Shown here one piece after another: positions 19,298-28,455 of a stretch of 38,818 bases of DNA (within the stretch, counting starts at the first letter, position 1; every line of letters starts with the position of its first letter). Location of the stretch: assembly GCA_963575745.1 (NCBI GenBank), contig CAUYUJ010004010.1, positions 35,001 to 73,818 of the forward strand, given 5' to 3'. The notes below the pieces were generated by a model. That model was not told the origin of the DNA, did no database searches, and saw nothing but the letters and a program-made list of their open reading frames with translations. The position numbers and the translations under genes were made by a program. This DNA comes from Prorocentrum cordatum. Lineage: Eukaryota; Sar; Dinophyceae; Prorocentrales; Prorocentraceae.

Positions 19298-19570
19298 TCT
19301 CCCCGTCGGCGGCGGCTTTCGCTCGTTGGAGTTGCCCGCCCCCTCTGGTCGGGTCTGTGGCAGCCTAGAGGAGAGCGCATAGGCGCTCGCTGAACATTGG
19401 CGCGGAGTGCATTCTGCCGCGGATAGTGCCCACCCGCCTACGACCCCATTATTGCCGCGCTGATTCCCGAGGTTCTAGAAGGCTCTCCTGGTATCACTCC
19501 TGGGCGATCGACTTGGTTCGGTCTGTGGTGTTATTGATGCGAAGAAGATTCGACCTATGGCCCCGATGGA

Positions 19571-20820
19571 GTGCCCTATAGCACGCGAGTCATAAGTTGG
19601 GGGATTATGTACGGCGCGTGCACCGACATGATGAGCCTCGGCGCTGTGCCCCGCGGCGTGAATCATGCGCCTCAGTTTTTTCCGCCGAAAGATGCCCCCC
19701 TGGAGCGTCGGGGGAAATCGCCGAGCCGGCCGGCAAAGCCCGACCCATCACCTCCAGTGCCGACAATGAGATTCTGGCCAGTTCCCTCGGGCCCCCCTTC
19801 CAGGCCCAAGTGCAATGCGCTCTCTCTGAAGTGCAAAGGGGATTCATTCAAGGGCGGAATCTGTTGGGCCCGGTTACATCGATAGGAGCCGCGCTGATTC
19901 AGCGCGCTTGCTTCTTGGGTTGTCCACAGGCAGGTTTGCTGCTGATAGACATCCGCGCCGCCTTCCCCTCCCCGGCCCTATCCTGGATCTTGCGGGCGCT
20001 GGGGGCCCGCGAAGTTCCCGCTCGTGTTTTGCGCGCGGCTCGGCAACTCAACTCGGGAAAATACACCGACGTATTCCTGGGGGGTCCGCGTTTCTCGGCT
20101 ATTGGACTTCCAGCGGGGTCAAGCAGGGGCGGCCTCTCTCGGGGATTCTCTTCGCCATCGGCTTCGACCCCGCGACGCGTCGCGCGCAGAAGTTGCAGAA
20201 CCTATTGGGGGCGTGCCCGCGCGCCTTCGCCGATGATGTAGGAGTGGCATGTGCCGCCTGTGTCAGCGCTGTTTCTCTGCCCCTGGGCCCCACGTGGCGG
20301 GTGGGTCACCTTGCGGGACTTCGGCCGAACAAAGGCGAGGCCGCCCTCGTCTTTGCCCGCGAGTGCGCCGAGGCGGACGTCCGCGGAATGTTCCTAAATC
20401 TTAGAATTGATATTTCAGGGATTTTTATTTCTAGCTGTGGGCTCTATCTTGGAATTTGGATTGGGCCTGGTGGGCCCCGTCGGCCTTGGTTTTCCCCCAG
20501 TCAGAAGCATCTGGAGCGTATCGGATGCATTATTCGTTTCTGTCTCGGGTGCATTCAAAGCCTGGTTGCTACAGTTCGTTTGCATTCAATGTTCTCAGCT
20601 GTATCATGAGCGTGTATCCGATTACCAAACGGCGCAAGTGTCTCGAGGAATCAGGGCTGCAGAGGCTCACGCGTGCCCCCAGGTATGCGCTCAACTCTGA
20701 TAGGGTTCGGTATGCTGATAGTCTTGGGACTCCTGTCCGCGCTCGGCACTTGGAGTGCGTTAGCAAAGCCAGCGCGCATCGGGCCAACTTCAAAGTCCTG
20801 CACTTAACGAGTTTCTGATT
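19571..20820 (+). pseudogene. LINE reverse transcriptase domain, frameshifted
   Basis: RT motifs in order: APQFFPPKDAP then RPITSSADNEI (fingers, frame change at about 19735), EVQRGFIQGRN (19825-19860), GLLLIDIRAAF with the motif A Asp at 19948, TDVFLGG, then after a frame change at about 20105 SSGVKQGRPLSGILF (motif B), AFADDVG with the catalytic FADD at 20226-20237 (motif C), GLRPNKGEAALVF (motif D) and YLGIWIG (motif E). After another slip at about 20570 the C-terminal extension FAFNVLSCIM...LQRLTRAPRYAL follows. Catalytic residues are present, but the reading frame is broken. It would prime reverse transcription on nicked target DNA. Confidence 0.85.
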
Positions 20821-20950
20821 CAGCTTTACCAGTGGGGAAACAGATGTCGAGCGGCTGGTCACGTGCGTTTCTCCCTGTTGCGCAAGTGTATGAACCTGGC
20901 CAACTTCTGCCCCGAACTCGATGAGGACTCACGACATACGGCGCTAATGC

Positions 20951-20996
20951 ATACATACAGATATATATACATATGTATATATATATATATATATAC
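20951..20996 (+). repeat. (TA)n microsatellite at LINE interruption
   Basis: GATATATATACATATG then TA repeats. It marks the left edge of the duplicated unit that interrupts the LINE. Confidence 0.85.
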
Positions 20997-21887
20997 AAGG
21001 CTGCAGTGGCGCTTCGCGCCATGCACCTTGGTCCTTGAAGTTTGGTATGCAGGCGGAATAGCAGGAAGGTGAAGTCGACAATTTAACGATATCTGTTTGT
21101 TGCCTTTTCCGGCATCACCGCTGTAATCATGTTATCCGTGATATTTCCTCCATGCTTCTTTGCCCTTATTTTCGCCATCTTCTTCAGCTCTTTTCTGCGG
21201 AGGTTCCTCGTTGGAGAGCCTCTGGGGGCCTCACAAAAGTTGTTTCAGGCTTCCTTAAGGCCTTCCGCAGGCCTCCTGGGCGTATTCTGGGGGCCTCTGG
21301 GGGTTTCCTCGGGCCACCCTGCCTCCAACCGCGGTCTGCCTGAACGACCGGGTCACGATTTGGAATGCTTCGGAGGGTGTCTTTGGGCCATCTTGGGTCG
21401 CCATGGGGCTCTCTGAGGGCCATCTTGGACCCGTGGAAGCCCTTTCGGATGGTTGGCGATTTGGGAGCCTCCCAGGCGGCTTCGAACACCCAGAAGACCG
21501 CCGTCTTGGAGCGTCGGGAAGCCGAAAAGAACCCCAAAATTCACCAAAACCCACAGACAATTAATTATTTGTGCCTCTGAGGGCCTTCTTGGGAGTGCTC
21601 TTGGAGGCCTCTTTGGGGCCGTCCTGGAGGCCTCTTGGGCCATCTTGAGGTCATGTCGGTCACTCTTGGAACGCTCTTGTGCTGTCTTGGGGGTCCCTGG
21701 GACGTTTCCGATGACCCCCCTGATCGCCCTAGGTGTGCTGGGAAGGCTTGGCAAAACGCCCTGCGAGGCCCGGGAACCGCTTCGAGGCCCGTCCGGAGGT
21801 TCCAAAGCCCCAGATCCCGGGAGTCCGGTTTGGGGGGGGGACGGGTTTTCCCCCCGCCCAGGCTTACAATAATATAGGAAGAGGCAC
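20997..21887 (+). repeat. Tandem unit 1 of about 0.9 kb inserted in the LINE
   Basis: Begins AAGGCTGCAGTGGCGCTTCG and ends AATATAGGAAGAGGCA. Nearly the whole unit recurs 994 bases downstream. Its central part is built from GGCCATCTTGGG/GGGCCTCTTGG short repeats. It lacks a 34-bp block present in unit 2 (between GGACCCGTG and GAAGCCCTTTCGG). Long frames on both strands look like repeat by-products. Confidence 0.85.
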
Positions 21888-21890
21888 ATA

Positions 21891-21923
<33 letters not shown>

Positions 21924-21925
21924 TT

Positions 21926-21979
<54 letters not shown>

Positions 21980-21990
21980 CAAATATATAC
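21888..21990 (+). repeat. (TA)n with (CA)n core between tandem units
   Basis: TA repeats, ACACACACATTCACACACAC, then TA repeats again: a microsatellite junction between the two units. Confidence 0.9.
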
Positions 21991-22930
21991 AAGACTGCAG
22001 TGGCGCTTCGCGCCATGCACCTTGGTCCTTGAAGTTTGGTATGCAGGCGGAATAGCAGGAAGGCGAAGCCGACAATTTAGCGATAATTCTTTGTTGCCTT
22101 TTCCGGCATCGCCGCTATAATAATGTTATTCGTTATCCTTCCTCCATGCTTCTTTTCCCTTACTTTCGCCATCCTCCTCAGTTTTTTTCTGCGGAGGCCC
22201 CCTCTTGGAGAGCATCTGGGGGCATCACAAAAGTTGTTTCAGGCGTCCTTAAGGTCTTCTGGAGGCCTCCTGGGCGTATTCTGGGGGCCTCTGGGGCTTC
22301 CTCGGGCCACCCTGCCTCCAACCGCGGTCTCCCTGAACGACCGGGTCACGATTTGGAATGATTCGGAGGGTGTCTTTGGGCCATCTTGGGTCGCCATGGG
22401 GCTCTCTGAGGGCCATGTTGGACCCGTGTTGTGCCGTTTTGGGGCTCTCTTGGACTGCCTGGAAGCCCTTTCGGATGGTTGTGGGGCGATTTTGGAGCCT
22501 CCCAGGCGGCTTGGGACGCCCCGAAGACCGCCGTCTTGGAGTGTCGGGAAGCCGAAAAGAGGAGAACCCCAAAATTCACCAAAAACCAACAGATAATCAA
22601 TTATTTGTGCCCCTGAGGGCCTTCTTGGGAGTGCTCTTGGAGGCCTCTTTGGGGCCGTCCTGGAGGCCTCTTGGGCCATCTTGAGGTCACGTCGGTCACT
22701 CTTGGAGCGCTCTTGTGCTGTCTTGGGGGTCCCTGGGACGTCTCCGATGACCCCCCTGATCGCCCTAGGTGTCCTGGGAAGGCTTGGCAAAACGCCCTGC
22801 GAGGCCCGGGAACCGCTTCGAGGCCCGTCCGGAGGGTCCCAAAGCCCCAGATCCTGGGAGTCCAGTTTGGGGGGGGGGCGGGTGACGGGTTTCCCCCCCG
22901 CCCGGGCTTATAAAAATATAGGAAGAGGAA
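21991..22930 (+). repeat. Tandem unit 2 of about 0.94 kb inserted in the LINE
   Basis: Second copy, starting AAGACTGCAGTGGCGCTTCG and ending AATATAGGAAGAGGAA. By eye it is well over 90% identical to unit 1, with the 34-bp difference noted above and a few small indels. LINE C-terminal coding sequence resumes immediately afterwards. Confidence 0.85.
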
Positions 22931-22933
22931 TAT

Positions 22934-23345
22934 GGTTTGGAAGCTCCTCGGCGAGATCCACTCCCCTTCCATGTGCCACTTGCTCGTGCCGAGGGTTCGC
23001 CGCCTTACCTATGCCTGATCATTTTCATGAGCCCCAATGGCACCAGTTTAGCCGCGAAGCTTTTACCAGTGCCAGGGCTGCATGTAAAATCTGCCCTTTT
23101 CTTGGCGTGGGTATCCTAAGGGGTGTGAACAACGTTTGGCCAGCCACTGCTCGCTACCAGCAGGGCACCATCAGCTGCAGGTGTGGGTGCGGAGCGGTCG
23201 GCGGAGACCATTTTCTTCACTACCTTTTTTATTAGTTTGCATTGCCCCTTCTCTGTGACGTGATCCCCTCTCTCCCTGCTTGGTACAGTCATCCTAGGGG
23301 ATACGAGAGGCTCTTATGTAGATTGTTCACGCTTCGCGTGTCCCC
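22934..23345 (+). pseudogene. LINE C-terminal Cys/His tail, separated from the RT
   Basis: Open to a stop at 23233-23235: HEPQWHQFSREAFTSARAAC, then GVNNVWPATARYQQGTISCR and CGCGAVGGDHFLHYLFY. The C-x-C-x(6)-D-H-x(3)-H pattern with a hydrophobic end resembles the zinc-knuckle tail that follows the RT in many non-LTR elements; the usual final Cys is replaced by Tyr. A shifted frame (SLPAWYSHPRGYERLLCRLF) continues to about 23340. Position just after the nested duplication argues that it is the missing end of the RT ORF. Confidence 0.55.
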
Positions 23346-23499
23346 ACCAGCACACCCCAAAACAGCACCCTCTGCCCGCACACCGACGGTCGTGACTTTC
23401 GGGCGTGTCTCCTCCTGCTCTCGCATATCTCCTCCTCTTCCGCCCACATCCGACCTACTTTCTGTTGTACATTCTTATGGGGACAGTGGGAGAAGGGAC

Positions 23500-24010
23500 G
23501 AGGCGGACCAGGGGGTCTCTGGACCGTTTTGGGGTCCTCGTGATGCCTCGTGGAGCACCCTTTGGGCTCTTTTAGGGGGTCTTGGGGCCCTGTTGGGGCT
23601 CTTAGGGGGGGTCGGAGGTCGCTTGGGACCATCTCTGAGGCCACGGCTCGAAAAGGAGCGTGGGGTTAATTACGTTTCCCCCCCCCTCTTTCGGAACCCG
23701 AAAAGTCGCCTCTCGGGGCCCTCTTGTGCCGCTCTTGGGCCCGTCTTGGGCCTCTCTGGGGCTTGTCTCGGGGCTCTCTTGGGCCATATTGGGGCCATCT
23801 TGAAACCGCAAGGGCCAATTGAAAGCGAGAAGGCGAGAAGGATTTTGGCCTCTCGGGGGCGTCCTTGGGAGGTTCCGTGGCCACTTGGGGTCGTCCTTGG
23901 GCGGTCTTGGAACGTCGCGTAGGCTTGCTAGGAGCTATCTTGAGCCGTCGAGGGCTATCTTAAGCGATCTTGGAGGTCATCTTGAGCTCTCTTGGGCTGT
24001 CTTGGCGCCA
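23500..24010 (+). repeat. GGGGCTCTCTTGGGCCATCTTGG short-repeat region
   Basis: Degenerate 11-24-bp words (GGCCATCTTGG, GGGCCTCTTGGG, GAGCTATCTTGA) repeated throughout, as inside the tandem units at 21.2-22.9 kb and at 16.36-16.5 kb. No gene supported. Confidence 0.6.
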
Positions 24011-24112
24011 TCTTTGGCCAACGCAAATCCTCTAACAACCCGTGGCCCCCCTGCAGACCCAGGGGGAGGGGGAGGGGGAGGGGCAAGCTAGGTGCGCTCG
24101 TGTCATATCTGA

Positions 24113-24420
24113 CATCCTACCCCTCCCTCCCATCCCTTACCATGGCGTAGATCCCCTCTCTACTCGCACAGTCGGATGTCGAGCAGGGCGATGATCCCGA
24201 AAGGGTACGCGATGCAATGTAGAGCACGGCATGGCATGGCGTAGAAGAGCACCGCAAAGCGTAGTATGTCACAGCATGGCGTGGCGTGGCGTAGTGAAGA
24301 ATTGCATCACAAAGTTTTGCAACGCAAAGGATGGCATCGCACAGCGGCGCCGAACATAACATTGCATAGCATGGCGTTGAAGATCAAAGCGTAGCATGGC
24401 ATAGCACGACGTGGCACTTA
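24113..24420 (+). repeat. Dispersed segment with ATGGCRT-type short repeats, copy 2
   Basis: Second copy of 3945-4230 (CCTTACCATGGCGTAG, GATGATCCCGAAAGG, GCATCACAAAG, GCATCGCACAGCGGCGC). The reverse strand reads as a Cys/Ala/Asp-rich frame of no significance. Confidence 0.65.
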
Positions 24421-24518
24421 AGCATTGCATATCACAGCTTCAGCTGAAGGCATGGCATCGCGCAGCGGAACGCAACCTAGCATTGCATTGCATGCCGTGG
24501 CATGGCACGGGAAATGAC

Positions 24519-24710
24519 GCCAGCGCTGCAGCGGGAGCACGATTCGGAACGAGCGGAAGCGCGGACATGAGGCCAGCGCTGCAGCGGGAGCACGATTCGG
24601 AACGAGCGGAAGCACGGAAATGAGGCCAGCGCTGCAGCGAGAGCACGATTCGGAACGAGCGGGGCCCGAAAATGAGGACGGCGCCTCAGCGAGAGCAGCA
24701 TTTTGAAAAA
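24519..24710 (+). repeat. 53-bp tandem repeat, four copies
   Basis: GCCAGCGCTGCAGCGGGAGC units begin at 24519, 24572 and 24625, with a diverged fourth at about 24677. Each ends GATTCGGAACGAGCGG. One related unit is at 4439. Confidence 0.8.
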
Positions 24711-24711
24711 A

Positions 24712-24930
24712 AATGCAGGCGAACACCCAACTCCGGGGAATCCTGTGTGTAAAAAAACAGTACGCGGGGGGGGGCGAACATTCCCAACCCGTCATCAGGG
24801 GAAGGAGGAGAGTAGTATTCATATAGAGGAATTGTTAAGCCCCTCCCCGAAAGGGAAGAAGGGGGTGGAACAGAACGGGCTCTCTAAACCACCTCCGCCC
24901 AAAGGGCTGGTGGGATTCCCCTATATCCCT
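24712..24930 (+). repeat. Segment shared with 5985-6130 and 16555-16670
   Basis: First half shares TACGCGG and GAGTAGTATTCATATAG with 5985-6130; second half shares GGGAAGAAGGGGG and the CCACCTCCGCCCAAAGGGC to GGTGGGA block with 16555-16670. This locus is the most complete version of the composite. Confidence 0.55.
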
Positions 24931-25116
24931 TCCTCCTCCACTGCTTTGCATGGCTGCATTCTCGTGCATGATCTTTTGCTCTCGGCGTTCAATGCTCAAA
25001 GGAGCAAGGGTTTCTGTGGGCCTGGGAGGTTCGAAAGGCTGCTCCGACGCAGAGCTCGTGCTATGGCCAAGCCCAGCGCTTCTCGAAGCTCTAACCAGGC
25101 GATGTGACACACGAGG

Positions 25117-25264
25117 GTGGGTCTGATCATCGTCGTTAGCATCATCACCGCCAGCATCGTCAGCATCGTTATCGTCATCGTCATCGTCATCACCACCAGC
25201 ATCATCAGCATCGTTATCGTCATCATCATCGTCATCACCACCAGCATCATCAGCATCGTTATCG

Positions 25265-25347
<83 letters not shown>

Positions 25348-25350
25348 GTG

Positions 25351-25396
<46 letters not shown>

Positions 25397-25475
25397 CCGT
25401 TGCCATCAACATCACCAGCATAATCATCATCGCCCTCGTCCTCGTCCTCATCGTCATCGTCATCGTCCTCGTTCC
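25117..25475 (+). repeat. (ATC)n microsatellite
   Basis: CATCAT arrays with three copies of a CACCACCAGCATCATCAGCA block at the left end. Minus-strand poly-Asp frames are artefacts. Confidence 0.9.
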
Positions 25476-25481
25476 TTCGAG

Positions 25482-25620
25482 GTGCTCCCACGTCACCGTG
25501 TCCGCGGAGGTGGGCGTGGCTTCCAAGGAGGCCGTCAACAGCATGCGCTCCGAGCTGCTCGACCTGCCGGACGGGGACGGGCGGCCGGGCGCCGGAGGAG
25601 GGCGGCGCGGAGAGTGGAGC
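25482..25620 (+). CDS. Candidate exon, unknown product
   Basis: After an acceptor-like CCTTCGAG, a frame reads CSHVTVSAEVGVASKEAVNS then MRSELLDLPDGDGRPGAGGG. Codons are strongly GC-biased at third positions (GTC ACC GTG TCC GCG GAG GTG GGC), unlike the microsatellite before it. The donor is not clear; the frame runs on without a stop to 25785, past the start of the inverted-repeat element at 25681. No family recognised. Confidence 0.3.
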
Positions 25621-25680
25621 AGGGAGGGGCGGGTCGACGCCGGCACTGAGGCTCAAGCAATGGCGAAGCGTCTTGGCTCA

Positions 25681-25857
25681 CCTATAGCCCTACCAAGCAA
25701 TGTTCTGAGAACCTTCTGTGGTTTCCCCGAAATGTTCTTCGAACATTTCTGGTTGAGACGGTCTTGTTTTAACACATCGGGTTAATGTTCTAAGAACATT
25801 GTTTTTGTTATTAGAACGCTTCCGGGTTCTAAGAACATTTCGTGGTAGGACTATAGG
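25681..25857. mobile_element. TIR element built of AATGTTCTNAGAACATT palindromes
   Basis: The left end CCTATAGCCCTACCA with AGCAATGTTCTGAGAAC matches the inverted right end CCTATAGTCCTACCACG with AAATGTTCTTAGAAC: about 30-bp TIRs. Inside are AATGTTCTTCGAACATT (25731-25747) and the perfect palindrome AATGTTCTAAGAACATT (25785-25801). 177 bp, no coding capacity, no other copy in the window. Confidence 0.65.
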
Positions 25858-25912
25858 AATGCCAGGACTGTCGGCCCCTGCTCAAGAGGCGGTCTTCGTG
25901 CCGAGTGCCAGC

Positions 25913-26079
25913 CGCGCGCAGAGGGGGGTCAGGGAGAGGGGGGCAGGCTTCTCAGAAACGTCCCTGCTTCTTCGAAGGCGCTGGCCTTGTCCGTAAATGC
26001 ATGTACGGCCAGCACCTTCTAAGGAGCAGCCTCTTTCTGAGAAGCCTTTCCCAACCTCCCACTTGCGCGCGCCGCCAAG
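25913..26079. mobile_element. Fold-back element (family C), copy 1
   Basis: Almost the whole 167 bp folds on itself: left CGCGCGCAGAGGGGGG ... GCAGGCTTCTCAGAAA ... CTTCGAAGGCGCTGGCC, right GGCCAGCACCTTCTAAGGAG ... TTTCTGAGAAGCC ... CCTCCCACTTGCGCGCG, with a short loop around ATGCAT at about 25999. Copy 2 lies at 33837. Confidence 0.7.
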
Positions 26080-26181
26080 TCTGGCCGACGTCGACGAAGA
26101 AAAACGACACAGCCATGGACTTTTGGAGTTCCGCGCGGGCCTGCACATGTTTGTGCTTATGCCGTTGTTTGTTGCTCTATG

Positions 26182-26343
26182 ATTAAGCCGGGCCTGTCCT
26201 TCTACAGGGGGAAAATTCAAGAACAGTCAGAAATAGTCAGGGGACTATTTGTGGTGACTATTTTTGAGCATTTGGGGTGTATTTTTGAATATGTTTTCAT
26301 GCTTCGGCCAAAATCCCCCTGTAGGGGGACAGGCCCCACCTAC
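26182..26343 (+). mobile_element. Family B MITE, copy 4
   Basis: Left end ATTAAGCCGGGCCTGTCC then TTCTACAGGGGGAAA; the right end read inverted is AGGTGGGGCCTGTCC then CCCTACAGGGGGAT. The left edge keeps TTAA; the right edge (CCACCTACC) has lost it. The interior has two GACTATTT blocks and GTATTTTTGAATATG. Confidence 0.75.
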
Positions 26344-26521
26344 CTCTATGATGGCTCTCACCCCGAGAGCCGAGGCGCAGTTGTTGTGCAGATGTCCGAC
26401 GCCCTCCCCAGTGGAGGGAGGCCCGGCCCCGAGCCCCAGGGCAGCCCAGCGCACATGAATGAGGGGGCGGCAGACGGCGCCAACGCACTTGAAACGACAG
26501 GAACTAAGGGGGAGGAGGGAG

Positions 26522-26650
26522 GAGGACCTCTTCCTCCTCTCCTCCTCCTCCTTCCTCCTCCTCCTCCTCCTCCTCCTCCTCCTCCTCCTCCGCCCTCCTC
26601 CTCCTCCTCCGCCCTCCTCCTCCTCCTCCTCCTCCTCATCCTCCTCCTCC
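26522..26650 (+). repeat. (CCT)n tract
   Basis: CTC/CCT triplets ending at GCCACCTGCCGCCGGGCAG, which could be a splice acceptor tract for the exon-like island at 26670. Confidence 0.85.
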
Positions 26651-26669
26651 GCCACCTGCCGCCGGGCAG

Positions 26670-26771
26670 GACCTGCTCGCGGTCCAGCCCTTTATGCCCT
26701 CCCTGAACACCGTGGGGTGGTTCGCCTCGTCCATGGTGCCCGTGGTGGGCACGCAGGCCCTCGGGCCAGGG
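26670..26771 (+). CDS. Candidate exon with membrane-like segment
   Basis: After CCGCCGGGCAG a frame reads DLLAVQPFMPSLNTVGWFAS then SMVPVVGTQALGP, running into a GGA tract. Pattern and composition suggest part of an integral membrane protein (hydrophobic FMPSLNTVGWFASSMVPVVG). Third positions are mostly G or C. It sits between a CCT tract and a GGA tract, which would be in the flanking introns. Donor site not identified; family not recognised. Confidence 0.35.
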
Positions 26772-26773
26772 AG

Positions 26774-26857
26774 GAGGAGGAGGAGGAGGAGGCGGAGGAG
26801 GAGGAGGAGGAGGAGGACGAGGAGGAGGAGGAGGAGGAGGAGGAGGAGGAGGAGTGT
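26774..26857 (+). repeat. (GGA)n tract
   Basis: GAG triplets with GGACGA interruptions, complementary to the CCT tract at 26522-26650. Confidence 0.85.
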
Positions 26858-26894
26858 CCACTTCCTCTGGTGGAGAAAAACTACGACGGACGTT

Positions 26895-27046
26895 GTTGAC
26901 AACTGTCTGCTTCTTGGGGGCCCTCTTCGGGGCCAGGGACAGTCAAACAACAGATCGAGGTGAACAAAACAGGTCTCGGGGAAGGGGTCCAGACCTCCTG
27001 GGATCTACGTTCCGAGCGATATGACGAGACCAGAAGTCTGGGAGGT
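26895..27046 (+). repeat. Family A dispersed repeat, diverged copy
   Basis: TTCTTGGGGGCCCTCTTCGG, GGGACAGTCAAACAACAGATC in place of the usual core, GGTCTCGGGGAAGGGGTCC, AGACCTCCTGGGATCTACG and a closing ATGACGAGACCAGAAGTCTGG. Confidence 0.65.
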
Positions 27047-27061
27047 CCTAGGAGCCGCGAA

Positions 27062-27272
27062 GGAAGAGGAGGAGGAGGCGGCGGAGGAGAAGGAGGAGGA
27101 GGAGGAGGACCAGCTCGAGGAGGAAGCCGCTCGGGAGGTCGCGGAGGAGGATGAGGAGGAGAGGAGGAGGAGGAGGAGGAGGAGGAGGAGGAGGAGGAGG
27201 AGGAGGAGGAGGAGGAGGAGCAGGAGCAGGAGCGGGAGCGGGAGCGGGAGCAGGAGCAGGAGCGGAAGCAGG
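27062..27272 (+). repeat. (GGA)n tract with (GGAGCA/GGAGCG)n end
   Basis: GAG triplets changing to GGAGCGGGAGCAGGAGCAGG hexamers near the right end. Frames across it are artefacts. Confidence 0.85.
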
Positions 27273-27487
27273 ATTTTGCATTGAGCGTTCCACCGAGCTC
27301 ACAGAGAGAGTGAGGAAGGGGGAGGGGGGGAGGGACGTGGGCCACCGCTCCCATCCCCGCGCGGGCCTTGGCGTTGAAGGACGTCGCGCGGGCGGAGCTC
27401 TCCGGCAGCAGTCTCTTGCGAAGCTTGCGCAGGTGATCTTCGCCTTTGGAGGGTATGTGATGCGAGTACTCCCAAACAAGGCCTTGC

Positions 27488-28210
27488 ATGGCATGCACGC
27501 GTGCACAACATCTACGCGACCCGCAGGTCGATTACGGCGGTCTTCGCGGAGGACGAGGACGAGGACGAGGCATTGCATGGCTCGGTTCATACCTATGGCC
27601 CCACAGCTGGTTCGCTCCCACCCGTCTGCGTAGTCGAGATACTGACGCAGTTGCGCACCTCTTGGTTGCGGATGCAGATGGAGCGAGCGGCTCGGGAGGA
27701 AGGGGCTGCAAGAGGGTCAGTCGAAATGCACTGGGTGCCGAGCCATGGACAACTGAGCTGCGAGATGGCTTCTGTTTGCAAGCGGCACACGTGATACGAT
27801 ATCCCCAGACATGTGCAAAACTGGGGCGGCGCGGGGAAGAGGCGGGGGCCTTTCCTAGGCTGGACATGCCGATTCTCCGAGCGCCCTCGAGTGGTTTGGC
27901 CCGTTCTCTTTGCCCTCTGCCTGGAGCCGTTACTGCCAGACGCAAGTCGGGTGGCTGCGAGGCGGGATCGGACCTGAGAAGCGATGGCGTCTATGCCAAT
28001 GGCTCCGTCGGCAACATCCTGAGGCACTCGGCGCTGGGAGGCTTCCCCTCCCGCGATCCTCTTTGCTTCCTGGTTTGCAAGGCGAGGCGTCTCTGGGAGG
28101 CCACTGGCCCTGAATCGATCCGAGTCAGCGTGGCCGTCGACCTCGATTGCAACGGCATGCCCTTGTTGATCGGGGGCTGCGAGAGATCGTACGCCACAGT
28201 GCCGATTTAG
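27488..28210 (+). CDS. Open frame of unknown function, possible retroelement remnant
   Basis: 240 codons with mixed composition and a stop at 28208-28210. Within it and in an overlapping frame (27501-27794) are protein-like stretches such as VEMHWVPSHGQ (about 27720) and RRLWEATGPESIRVSVAVDL (about 28090). WVPSHG resembles the His-containing strand of RNase H domains in non-LTR elements, but the rest of that domain is not recognisable, so this is only a hint. No start context or splice signals support it. Confidence 0.25.
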   Translation: MACTRAQHLRDPQVDYGGLRGGRGRGRGIAWLGSYLWPHSWFAPTRLRSRDTDAVAHLLVADADGASGSGGRGCKRVSRNALGAEPWTTELRDGFCLQAAHVIRYPQTCAKLGRRGEEAGAFPRLDMPILRAPSSGLARSLCPLPGAVTARRKSGGCEAGSDLRSDGVYANGSVGNILRHSALGGFPSRDPLCFLVCKARRLWEATGPESIRVSVAVDLDCNGMPLLIGGCERSYATVPI

Positions 28211-28420
28211 GTTTTGGGCTGCACGTGCAGGACAACCTGTGCCAACCTCGTTCCACGTAAGAGCTCTCGGTGAGGAAACTGATTCGGCATCGCTCGGACG
28301 TGTGCACTTTTTCTCGGATGGGGACTATTCAGGAGCATCCTGGATCATCCTGCGAAGAGTCCACGCACGAAGCCGAAAAAAGAAGAAGAACAATTATCCT
28401 GGCGAAGGACCCAACCATAT

Positions 28421-28450
28421 GCAATTGTGAATATTGCAATTGTGAATATC
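28421..28450 (+). repeat. 15-bp tandem duplication at the array edge
   Basis: TGCAATTGTGAATAT occurs twice in tandem just before the 90-bp array. Confidence 0.7.
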
Positions 28451-28455
28451 TTCTC

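Larger units (their letters stand above)
16758..23345 (+). mobile_element. Degraded non-LTR retrotransposon (LINE) with nested insertion
   Basis: Ordered remains of one element: spliced leader (16758), 5' leader, coiled-coil ORF (16929), ORF1-like domain (17400-17956), endonuclease (GDWN at about 18522, SDH at 19154), reverse transcriptase (19735-20820) and a C-terminal Cys/His tail (22934-23235). At least five frame changes show it is dead. Between 20946 and 22930 it is interrupted by two tandem units of about 0.95 kb and their (TA)n junctions. The 3' boundary is approximate; no poly(A) tail or target-site duplication was identified. Confidence 0.8.

Noticed and set aside
22681-22930. Coding sequence in tandem unit 2 continuous with the Cys/His tail
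   Set aside because: The same unit upstream has no such continuation, so the frame through the unit is accidental; only the part after 22934 fits the LINE.
23938-23960. Inverted SL relic at CTTGAGCC...GGGCTATC
   Set aside because: It belongs to the GCTATCTTGAGC short-repeat family, which explains the partial match.
24970-24995. SL-like sequence ending in GCTCAAAGG
   Set aside because: Only the last six bases match the leader.
25029-25040. tRNA B-box-like GGTTCGAAAG
   Set aside because: No A box at the right distance and no cloverleaf could be drawn.
25117-25785. Single protein spanning the (ATC)n tract and the island at 25482
   Set aside because: The poly-Ile part is microsatellite and the 3' part runs into an inverted-repeat element; only the middle is exon-like.
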